From: JACCZX01 sp963829995
Lineage (GTDB): Bacteria > Pseudomonadota > Gammaproteobacteria > Burkholderiales > Burkholderiaceae_F
DNA length: 64,000 nucleotides
Assembly (NCBI GenBank): GCA_963829995.1
Contig: CAWHKW010000005.1
Coordinates: 167,151 to 231,150, forward strand
Direction: 5' to 3'
The notes below the pieces were generated by a model. It searched no databases and was not told the origin of the DNA. It saw nothing but the letters and a program-made list of their open reading frames with translations. Below are positions 52,792-61,497 of the stretch, in pieces. Each line of letters begins with the position of its first letter. Position 1 is the first letter of the stretch. The position numbers and the translations under genes are program-made.

Positions 52792-54758
52792 TCTTGCACC
52801 ACGCGCTCCCGCGCCAGGCACACCCCGAGCAGCATCGCGATCAAATGCCCTTCGTTGAAGGTATGAAAGTGTGAGCTGAAGAGACTTGTCAGGCTCCACG
52901 CCAATAGCAACGCGATGCCGATCACCCCAAATGCGCCGCGCACCCGTTGCCTAAGAGCCGAAAACAAAAACCACGCGAAGGCGACCAACCCCAGCAGGCC
53001 CGCTTCCGCGAGAATCATTAAGTACTGATTGTGCGGATCGGCAGTGAGCGTCGCTTTCCATCCCGTGTAACGCTGCGTCACCACCCTTCGATACTGCTCG
53101 GGAAACGAGCCGAGCCCGTGGCCGATCAGCGGCGCATCGCGCACGATTAACGCCGAAATCTCCCACATCACGGGCCGAATGCCCATCGGCGTTATCACGG
53201 CAGAGGTATTGGTCTCCCGAATCTCCTGCAACCCGCGCTCTATGCGTTGACTGATCAACGGTGAGAGCCAGATGGCGCCACACATCACTACGATAAGCGC
53301 GCCTACGGCAGCGATCCGCGCGCGCTGTCGAGCGATTCCGAGCGTAGCGACGAGCGACGTCACTGCGAGCGCCAGATACGCGCTGCGAGCGTATGCGACG
53401 AACACGACGTTGGCCACCATCAACGCGGCCGCGGCTCCGCAAGCCCACTGCTGCCATGAACCGCGCCGAGCGTGCACCAGAAGCACGAGGGCGAGCAGCG
53501 CGCCCGCCGTCAGCGCCATGCCCTGCGTCACGTGATTACGGAGAATGATTCCCCCCGCGACGTCGGATGTCACTTGCGCAGCGCCGAAATCAAACTGAAG
53601 AAACGAGGCGACCGCCGCAATGCTTGCAGCGATGACGAAGATCCACGCGAATAGGAGCTTCGAAGAGCGCGTGTCAAAAATCGCAAGCGCAATGAACAAC
53701 AACAGGAAGTGGCGCCACCCGGTCCACGCTTTCAGCGCCAGCGGGAACGGCGCTGCGCTCCACGTGGCAGCCAGCAGCAGGACGATTAGAAACACGATGG
53801 CGCCGCGGCCCAGCGGTTGGTGCCAAGCGCGCCTAAGCCGTGAGAGCGACGATGGTGCGGCGAAGAACGCCAGCAGCATCACGACCGCAGCGATGTTGGC
53901 GACCGCAGCACCCGTAAAAGCACCAATCGCAACCAGCGCGGCGGCGATGCGCGCGATCGCAAGTGCCCGTCGATCCCGAGCCCGCTCGGCCGCTGTTAAC
54001 AACCCATCGTTGACGAGTTCATCGCCTCGATCGCGCTTCAACGTTCGCCTCCGCCAACGATCCCACCGAAAACGCAGAGCGATCCAGGCCCGGCTGCGGC
54101 CGAGGCGCTTTCTATCCAGCACGCTGGTGAAGCGGCCGGTCATGCTGCCCTGTTCGACGATGGGTTCCGCGAGCCAGTATTGAGCGATGCCCATCGCCGC
54201 ATCGGCCTCGCGCATCAGCCAGTCGGCAGGCCGCGTGATTTTCTGACGGCCGGCATACTCGAGCCGCAGGCGAGCCGCACGCTGGTCAACCACGATCGCA
54301 TCGGTTGCAGGCAACGCCAGATTCGTTTTGACCAGCACCGAACCGGAGCTTTGCGAGGGCGACACATATTTGTTGTCCCCGCAGCCCAGATAAATCATGT
54401 AAGGCTGCTCGATCACATCGGCCGCCTGCATCGCAGCCCCAAATACCTGTGTGAAATCCGACGCGAGCATCGCGTCGTCTTCGAACACGAGAATGCGCCG
54501 GTAGCCACGTTCGACACAGCGCTTCCAGGTTTCGATGTGTTTGAGCACCAGGGATTGCTGCGGCGGCCCCATGTCGCTCGGAGCGAAGGTCGCTTCGATC
54601 AGATCTGGCGTCAGCTCAGCGGCGTCGTGCTCAAAGATCCATTCGAATGCAATGCCGTGACGTTGCAGCTCGGCCTCGATGTGCGCAATGCGGTCGTGAA
54701 ACGATCGCACCGACAATACGAAAACCGCGTCGACCTGCGCGTTGACGGGAGCGTGCAA
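52746..54758 (-). CDS. Fusion of GT25 glycosyltransferase and O-antigen ligase/polymerase
   Basis: About 670 residues. Residues 10-240 form a glycosyltransferase family 25 domain (AVFVLSVRSFHDRIAHIEAEL, RRILVFEDDAML with acidic motif 93-95, MIYLGCGDNKYV). From about 265 there are 10-12 helices and an O-antigen ligase/Wzy domain with LRNHVTQGMALTAGALLAL, the large periplasmic loop IGHGLGSFPEQYRRVV and the Wzy_C-type ADPHNQYLMILAEAGLLGL. These are normally separate LPS genes. No ATG fits the start; TTG 54758 (MHAPVNAQVDAVFVL) is a guess, and the frame is open further upstream. Convergently overlaps the GT9 gene. A lost stop by frameshift is possible. Confidence 0.72.
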   Translation of the reverse strand: MHAPVNAQVDAVFVLSVRSFHDRIAHIEAELQRHGIAFEWIFEHDAAELTPDLIEATFAPSDMGPPQQSLVLKHIETWKRCVERGYRRILVFEDDAMLASDFTQVFGAAMQAADVIEQPYMIYLGCGDNKYVSPSQSSGSVLVKTNLALPATDAIVVDQRAARLRLEYAGRQKITRPADWLMREADAAMGIAQYWLAEPIVEQGSMTGRFTSVLDRKRLGRSRAWIALRFRWDRWRRRTLKRDRGDELVNDGLLTAAERARDRRALAIARIAAALVAIGAFTGAAVANIAAVVMLLAFFAAPSSLSRLRRAWHQPLGRGAIVFLIVLLLAATWSAAPFPLALKAWTGWRHFLLLFIALAIFDTRSSKLLFAWIFVIAASIAAVASFLQFDFGAAQVTSDVAGGIILRNHVTQGMALTAGALLALVLLVHARRGSWQQWACGAAAALMVANVVFVAYARSAYLALAVTSLVATLGIARQRARIAAVGALIVVMCGAIWLSPLISQRIERGLQEIRETNTSAVITPMGIRPVMWEISALIVRDAPLIGHGLGSFPEQYRRVVTQRYTGWKATLTADPHNQYLMILAEAGLLGLVAFAWFLFSALRQRVRGAFGVIGIALLLAWSLTSLFSSHFHTFNEGHLIAMLLGVCLARERVVQDQPLRAASTAERTSA

Positions 54759-54908
54759 TCGATCGTCCGACAGTTGAATGTGAGAGGCCAGGACCCGCCA
54801 GGCCAGTCCGGCGAGCGCCGTTGGGACGGCTTGCAAACAGCAATTGTAAAGAAGCGACGAGGTAAGCCGGCGACGTAAGATGCCGCTCGCCCTACCCACC
54901 GCGCAAAC

Positions 54909-55667
54909 ATGAACAGCCGCCTGAGCGTAGCGATCATCACGCTGAACGAGGAACGCAACCTGGCGGAGTGTCTGGCGAGCGTCTCGTTCGCCGATGAAAT
55001 CGTCGTGGTGGACGGTGGCAGTCGTGACCGCAGTTGCGAGATCGCACGCGCCGCCGGTGCACGCGTCATCGAAGAACCCGATTGGCAGGGCTTCGGAGTC
55101 CAGAAAAATCGCGCCATCGATGCATGCTCGGGCGATTGGGTACTGTCGATCGACGCAGACGAGCGCGTGCCGCAAAACCTGCGCGCCGAGATTCAGACGG
55201 TGTTGCGCGACTCAGCTTTCGACGTCTACGAGATACCGCGCAGCTCCTACTACTGCGGCCGCTTCATGCGCCATTCGGGCTGGTGGCCAGACCATGTTCG
55301 AAGGCTGTTCCGGCGCGGCACCGCTCGATTTTCGCCAGCCCCGGTACACGAGTCTTTGCAGACAGACAGAAGTGTCGGTCGAATGAATACGCCGCTCGAG
55401 CATTGGAGCTTTCGCACAATGGAAGATGTGCTGGACAAAGTGAATCGCTATTCCTCCCTGTCGGCGCCGGTCGTGATCGAGCGCGGCGGTCGGCCGTCTT
55501 TGTTCACCGCGATATTTCACGGGGCGGGCGCTTTTTTACGTACTTACTTTTTACGGTGCGGTTTTCTTGACGGCAGCCATGGCTTCATGCTGGCGGTCAG
55601 CAACGCGGAAGGCTCCTACTACCGCTATGTAAAAGCAATGCTGATTCAGCAGCAGAGGCGCGACTGA
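54909..55667 (+). CDS. Glycosyltransferase family 2 (LPS core, WaaE-like)
   Basis: 252-residue GT-A enzyme. N-terminal domain SVAIITLNEERNLAECLASVSFADEIVVVDGGSRD, with donor-metal site LSIDADERVP and YCGRFMRHSGWWPDHVRRLFRRG. These blocks are typical of WaaE/KdtX beta-1,4-glucosyltransferases that extend the LPS inner core. Start ATG 54909; divergent from the GT25/ligase gene. Followed 4 bp later by a second GT2 gene. Confidence 0.88.
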   Translation: MNSRLSVAIITLNEERNLAECLASVSFADEIVVVDGGSRDRSCEIARAAGARVIEEPDWQGFGVQKNRAIDACSGDWVLSIDADERVPQNLRAEIQTVLRDSAFDVYEIPRSSYYCGRFMRHSGWWPDHVRRLFRRGTARFSPAPVHESLQTDRSVGRMNTPLEHWSFRTMEDVLDKVNRYSSLSAPVVIERGGRPSLFTAIFHGAGAFLRTYFLRCGFLDGSHGFMLAVSNAEGSYYRYVKAMLIQQQRRD

Positions 55668-55671
55668 TGCA

Positions 55672-56481
55672 ATGTTGATCTCGGTCGTCGTTGCCACCTA
55701 CAACCGGCCCGATGCACTGGCTGCCGTACTGCGCAGTCTTGGAAAGCAGGACGACGACCGGTTCGAAGTCGTGGTCGCGGACGACGGGTCCACACCTGAT
55801 ACCGAAGCGGTCGTCAAGAGCGCGCAGAGCGTGTCGCCCGTGCCGCTGTCTCACGTATGGCAAGAGGACACTGGTTTCCGCCTGGCCGCAGTACGCAATC
55901 GCGCCACGGCGCGCGCGCGCGGCGACTACTTGATTTATCTGGACGGCGACTGCGTCGTCCGCCGGCACTTCGTGCGTGCTCACCGCGACCTCGCGGAACC
56001 CGGCTGGTGTGTGACCGGCGGGCGAGTGTTGCTGAGCGAAGCATTCACGCGTGCGATCCTGGCGAACGGCACGGCGATCGAAGACTGGGGCATTGTCGAG
56101 GCCACCGTCGCCGCGGCCCAGGGCAAGGTCAATCGTGCGATGTCGCTACCGAGACTGCCGCTGGGGCCGTTACGAAAATTGGGCGGACGCCGATGGCAGC
56201 GTCTGAGAGGCTGTAACTTCAGCGCCTTTCGCAGCGACGTTGAAAGGGTCAACGGCTTCGACGAGTGCTTTCAGGGATGGGGGTTCGAAGACTCCGACTT
56301 CGCAGCTCGCCTGATCGAGGCCGGCGTGCGGCTGAAAAACGGACGTTTGGCCACCAATGTGTATCACCTGTGGCATCGCGAAAACGACCGCACGGCGCAT
56401 GACGAGAATTGGCAGCGCCTACAGGCACGGATCGATACGCGCGAGACGCGCGCGCAGATCGGGCTCGATCAGTACCGCTGA
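55672..56481 (+). CDS. Glycosyltransferase family 2 with galactosyltransferase-like C-terminus
   Basis: 269 residues: SVVVATYNRPDALAAVLRSLGKQDD (nucleotide-binding start), VADDGSTPDTE, YLIYLDGDCVVRRHF (DxD metal site) and GCNFSAFRSDVERVNGFDECFQGWGFEDSDFAARLIEAG, the chondroitin-synthase/galactosyltransferase-C block. Likely adds a hexose to LPS core or O-antigen; the sugar cannot be read. Start ATG 55672, 4 bp after the previous stop, hence one transcript. Ends 3 bp from the convergent dnaE stop. Confidence 0.86.
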   Translation: MLISVVVATYNRPDALAAVLRSLGKQDDDRFEVVVADDGSTPDTEAVVKSAQSVSPVPLSHVWQEDTGFRLAAVRNRATARARGDYLIYLDGDCVVRRHFVRAHRDLAEPGWCVTGGRVLLSEAFTRAILANGTAIEDWGIVEATVAAAQGKVNRAMSLPRLPLGPLRKLGGRRWQRLRGCNFSAFRSDVERVNGFDECFQGWGFEDSDFAARLIEAGVRLKNGRLATNVYHLWHRENDRTAHDENWQRLQARIDTRETRAQIGLDQYR

Positions 56482-56484
56482 AAC

Positions 56485-59400
56485 TTACGCGTAGTTGTAG
56501 TACGCGCGGCGCACTCTCGGCTGCATCGCGAGATCCGCGGCGAGCCGGTCTTCGGGCCGCACGCGCCATTCTTCCGGCAACGCAACATCGACGCTGCTCG
56601 CACCGTTGCTGTAGCTGATCACGATGCGGCAGCCCTGGCCCGCATGTCCATTAGTCACGCGATACGGATTCAGCGCGTCGCGCAACCGGATCACGTCGCC
56701 CGCGCCTTCGACTTCGATGCGCAAACGCGCTGCCGCGCGCGCGCGTGCTTCGGTCAGATCCATCAGCTCGTCGGCCGACACCGACAAACGTTGGGCGAAT
56801 TCGTCGTTGCGCACCCTGCCGATCACGAACAGCAGTTGATCTTCCTTCAACAGCGCGCGCTTGCGATCGTAAAGCTCGGAAAAAACCATCAGCTCGAGCT
56901 GCGCCGTTCCGTCTTCGAGGACGACAACGCCCATGCGCCCGCGCCGCGTGTTTTGGCTGCGGGCCGAAACGATCACCCCCGCTAGCTTGACCTGCTCGCT
57001 TCTTCCGATCGGAGCCTGATGCACGTTCACCAGCGGCGTCGGTGCCAGGCGGCGCGCTTCAGCGGCGAACTCGGTGAACAAGTGTCCGGAAAAGTAGTAA
57101 CCGAGCGCGAGCTTTTCATTCGATAACTTCTCGCGCTCGCTCCAGCGCGCGAGCCGGCACGTAGTCGACATGCCGCGCATTGCTTTCGAACGCGCCGAAC
57201 AAGCTCGCCTGCCCTGCCGCGGCGGCAGCGCTTTCTGCCGCGTCGATCGCCCTGCCGACGCTCGCGAGCAGCACCGCGCGATCGTCGGTCAAACGGTCGA
57301 ACGCGCCCGCGCGCACCAGCGCCTCGAACACGCGGCGGCTCACAAACTGTTTGTCGACACGCGCGGTCAGATCAAACAAGTCTGCGAACGGCCCGCCCGC
57401 CGAGCGGGCGGCAATGATCGCTTCAATAGCGCCTCGACCGGTTCCCTTGATGGCGCCGAGTCCATAGCGAATCGTTTTCGCATCGACCGGCTCGAATCGA
57501 TACGCACTCACATTGACATCCGGCGGCAGCACCTTCAGCCCGATCGCCTTGCAGTCCTCGATCAGGTCCTTGACCTTATCGGTGTCGTCCATCAGCGTCG
57601 ACAAGTTGGCCGCCATGAACGCTGCCGGATAGTGCACCTTGAAGTAGGCCGTCTGATAAGCAACGAGCGCATACGCCGCACTATGGCTCTTGTTGAAACC
57701 ATAGCCGGCAAACTTCTCGATGTGGTTGAAGAGCTCGGTTGCCGTGCGCGCATCGACACCCTTGCCGGCGGCGCCGTCGATGAAGATCGACCGGTGCGTC
57801 GCCATCTCCTCCGGCTTTTTCTTGCTCATCGCACGCCGCAGCAGATCGGCGCCGCCCAGCGAATAGCCGCCGGTCACTTGCGCGATGCGCATCACCTGCT
57901 CCTGATACACCATCACGCCGTAGGTTTCGGAAAGGATCGGCTCGATCGATCGATGCAGGTATTCGACTTTCTGGCGGCCCTGCTTACGATCGACGTACTC
58001 CGGGATCAGATCCATCGGTCCCGGGCGATAGAGCGCGTTCAATGCGATTAAATCTTCCAATCGATCGGGCTTGGCGCGCTTCAGCAGCTCGCGCATGCCG
58101 CGCGATTCAAACTGGAATATGGCCGTCGTCTCACCGCGCTTGAAGATTTCATAGGTCGCGGCGTCATCGAGCGGTAGTCGATCGAGCTCCAAAGAGAACG
58201 ACGGATCGAGCTGCCGCACATACTTCAGCGTCAGATCCATGATCGTCAGCGTCGTCAGCCCGAGGAAGTCGAACTTGACGAGGCCGATCGCTTCGACGTC
58301 ATCCTTGTCGTACTGACTGATCACGCCTTCGGTGCCCTGCGCGCAATACAGCGGCGTGAAGTCGGTCAGCTTGCCCGGCGCGATCAGCACGCCTCCGGCG
58401 TGCATCCCGACGTTGCGCGTCAATCCCTCGAGTGGCTTCGCCAGGGCGATTAGTTCCTGGTTCTCCTCATCGCTTGCAACCGCGTCGGCGAACGCAGGCT
58501 CTTGCGCAAGCGCGCGCTCCAGCGTCCATGGATCTGCAGGGTTATGCGGTATCAGCTTCGAAAGTTGATCACATTTCGTATACGGCATATCGAGCACGCG
58601 GCCGGCGTCTCTTACGACGGCCTTCGCACCCAGCGTGCCGAACGTAGCAATTTGCGACACCGCGTCGTGACCGTACTTGCGCTTGACGTAGTCGATCACG
58701 CGATCGCGATTGTCCTGACAAAAATCGATATCGAAATCCGGCATCGACACCCGCTCCGGATTCAGAAAGCGCTCAAACAGCAATCCGTATTGCAGTGGAT
58801 CGAGATCGGTGATGCGAAGCGAATACGCCACCAACGAACCTGCACCCGACCCGCGACCCGGGCCCACCGGGATGCCGTTGCTCTTGGCCCAGTTGATGAA
58901 GTCCGCGACGATCAGGAAGTAACCCGAGTAACCCATCTTCGCGATCGTCGACAGCTCGAGGTCGAGCCGAGCGGCGTACTCCGGCCGCCTTGCGCCACGT
59001 ACGTCTTCGTCGGCGTACAACTTCGCCAGCCGCTGTTCGAGGCCGTCCGACGCCAACGCCCGGCAGTGATCGTCGAGCGTCACGCCGTCCGGCGTTGGAA
59101 ACTTCGGCAAGCGCGCGGTACCTAGCTCAAGCGTCAGGTTGCAGCGCTTGGCGATCTGCACCGCATTTGCCAACGCCACCGGCACATCGGCGAACAGCTC
59201 GCCCATTTCCGCTTGCGTTTTCAGGTACTGCTCCGGTGTGTAGCGTCGCGGCCGGCGAGTGTCGTTCAACGTATGACCTTCGGCGATGCATACGCGCGCT
59301 TCGTGCGCACGGAAGTCGGCGCGCTCCAGAAACTGCACCGGATGCGTTGCGACAACCGGTAAGTGCAGGCGAGTAGCGAGTGACAGCGCGGCCTTGGTCT

Positions 59401-59953
59401 GCACTGCATCACGCGCGTCACCCGTACGTTGCAGCTCCAAATAGAAACGTCCGTCAAAAGATGCAGCCAGCCTTTGCGCTGCGAGCGCCGCCGCTTCCGG
59501 CTTTCCGGCAAGCAAGCAGGCACCGACGGCGCCATAGCGTGCACCCGAGAGCGCAATCAAACCTTGTGCAAACCGACCGTGCCCTTCCTCGAACCACTCG
59601 ATGCGAACCTCGGCGCGGTTGCGATGGGGGTTTTCCAGATAAGCACGCGTGATCAGCGCGCACAGATTCAGATAGCCGGCTCCGTTTTGCACCAACACCG
59701 CCATACGGGTCGGGTTATCGCGATCCAGATCGTTGGTGATCCACAGATCGCAGCCAATGATCGGCTTGATGCCGCATTTGCGCGCAGCGAGATAAAACCG
59801 CACCGCACCGAACATATTGGCACTGTCGGTCAGCGCCAGCGCCCCCTGCCCGTCTGCCGCCGCCTTCGCGATCGCTTCGTCGATGCGCACGATGCCGTCG
59901 ACGACCGAAAACTCCGAATGCAGGCGAAGATGGACAAACTGCGTGCCGCTCAT
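56485..59953 (-). CDS. dnaE: DNA polymerase III alpha subunit, apparent frameshift
   Basis: Replicative polymerase. PHP domain at about residues 1-270 (FVHLRLHSEFSVVDGIV), palm with GPGRGSGAGSLVAYSL (about 361) and the metal Asp motif MPDFDIDF (about 404), then fingers, HhH region (RYGLGAIKGTGRGAIEAII) and an OB fold near the end (VKLAGVIVSARSQNTRRGRMGVVVLEDGT). The frame stops early at 57116 after ARALERAREVIE, while the frame one base on continues WSEREKLSNEKLALGYYFSGHLF to 56485. One surplus base around 57145-57155 in a GCGCGC run explains it; length is 3n+1, giving 1155 residues as expected for DnaE. Start ATG 59953. An essential gene is unlikely to be broken. Confidence 0.93.
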
Positions 59954-60138
59954 CGCTACGATTTTGCCATCGCGGCCGTGCGGAAACTGTGGATAACCGA
60001 CCGATGGCGCCAATTACCGCGCATTCTGCAAAGAAACCTTTGGAACGCCCTGAAATACGGCTTGCCCAACCCTTTTGTCAGCCGCGACGAACGGCTATCG
60101 TTATCCCAATGGCGCTACAACGTTTCCAAGGAGACCGC

Positions 60139-60615
60139 ATGCTCCGACTGATTCTTGCCGTGTGCATGGCCGGCGTGCCGTTGCTGGCTACCGGCCAATC
60201 GATGATCTACAAGGTGCAGATGCCCGACGGCAGCGTGCTGTACAGCGACACTGTGCCATCGGGCGGCAAGGTGCTTGAAGAACGCGAAGCGAAAAGCACG
60301 CCGCGCGTGAATACGCTTCCGAGTCAACCGGCCGGCACCCGCGCGGGAGTTGCACCGAACATCGTGCGCTCGACCGCTCCCGCGGGTAAAGGCGCCGCAC
60401 CACCGGCAAACATTGAGACGCTCGAGCGCGACCTCGCGGTCGCGAAGCGAAATCTCGAGCTCGGGCGCGAGCCATTGCCGGGGGAAAGGCGTGGGTTAGC
60501 CGGTGGAGGCAGTCGACTGACACCGGAGTACGAGGCGCGCATTGCCGCGATGGAGCGCGAAGTCGCAGCTACCGAAGCGAAGCTCAAGAACGCTTACGAG
60601 TCACGGCGCAATTAG
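60139..60615 (+). CDS. DUF4124 domain exported protein
   Basis: 158 residues. Signal peptide MLRLILAVCMAGVPLLATGQS, then a short DUF4124 domain (MIYKVQMPDGSVLYSDTVPSGGKVLEE, about 21-50), a Pro/Ala-rich linker and a predicted coiled coil from about 95 to the end (ETLERDLAVAKRNLEL.., RIAAMEREVAATEAKLKNAYESRR). Strong AAGGAGA ribosome site. Periplasmic or envelope-linked; function unknown. Lies between the divergent dnaE and the convergent otsB. Confidence 0.85.
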   Translation: MLRLILAVCMAGVPLLATGQSMIYKVQMPDGSVLYSDTVPSGGKVLEEREAKSTPRVNTLPSQPAGTRAGVAPNIVRSTAPAGKGAAPPANIETLERDLAVAKRNLELGREPLPGERRGLAGGGSRLTPEYEARIAAMEREVAATEAKLKNAYESRRN

Positions 60616-60650
60616 ACGCGCTGCGTGAGAATCGCCAAGAGCTTGAGCAG

Positions 60651-61427
60651 TCACCGGTGGCCGACGGCGGGCCGACGCAGCAGTTTCAGCAATTGATCAA
60701 GCAGAACCGATACATCTGACTGGCGGTCAATGTAGAAGCGGGCCCGGCTCGTGCCGTCGGGTTCGACGCGCACCGTCGTCCAGTGCGCCGGCGCCTGCGC
60801 AAAAACCAACTCGTCGGTCTCGTCGTCGCCGATGAACAACACACGCTCGACGCCCTCGCGTTGCGCGAGATCGACGAGCGCCTCGTACTTGGTGCGTGCG
60901 TTCGGCGGCAGCAGGTTCAGCACAAGTTTGCCTCCGATTACACGAGGCTCCGGTACCAGCCGCGCTACCAGCGCGTTGAGTCGCTGCGCCGCCAACGCGC
61001 GATCTGCAGCCATTCGATAGTGCACCGAGAGCGTAAGCCCTTTGTCTTCGATGATGATGCCGGCATTGCTCTCCGGGTCAGCGAGATAGCCTCTCAACTG
61101 CGAGACCCACGCACCGCATATTTGGCGCATCGCATCCGCATCGTTTGCCTCGACCATACCCTCCGAGCCGTGATTACCAATGCAGTGGCGGACCTCAGCA
61201 GGAATGCGCTCGCGCAGATCGGCGAGGCCGCGACCCGAGATCACGGCGACCATGGCAGACCGCGCCAGTTGCGCCAAGCGCCGCTGCACACCGAACGCCG
61301 CGCGCGCAGCGTTCGGTCGGGGCACGATCGGTGCAAGCGTGCCGTCGAAATCGAACGCGAACAGCGTTCGAGCGAGCGCGAGATTACGCAGGGCAGCTCG
61401 TCCTTCGGGCGACGACAGATGCTTCAT
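60651..61427 (-). CDS. otsB: Trehalose-6-phosphate phosphatase
   Basis: HAD-family phosphatase releasing trehalose. 258 residues with the nucleophile motif FAFDFDGTLAPI, VISGRGLADLRERI, CIGNHGSEG and the closing FIGDDETDELVFAQ. I start it at ATG 61427 (MKHLSSPEGRAAL); a longer upstream frame would reach into otsA and has no family similarity. 70 bp downstream of otsA, same strand, forming the trehalose operon. Confidence 0.94.
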   Translation of the reverse strand: MKHLSSPEGRAALRNLALARTLFAFDFDGTLAPIVPRPNAARAAFGVQRRLAQLARSAMVAVISGRGLADLRERIPAEVRHCIGNHGSEGMVEANDADAMRQICGAWVSQLRGYLADPESNAGIIIEDKGLTLSVHYRMAADRALAAQRLNALVARLVPEPRVIGGKLVLNLLPPNARTKYEALVDLAQREGVERVLFIGDDETDELVFAQAPAHWTTVRVEPDGTSRARFYIDRQSDVSVLLDQLLKLLRRPAVGHR

Positions 61428-61497
61428 CCCAGACTCACCCGTGCCGCTGACGCTCGCCAAGCGGAGGGTTGCTTCGCGCAGCAGGGCGTGGCACTTA

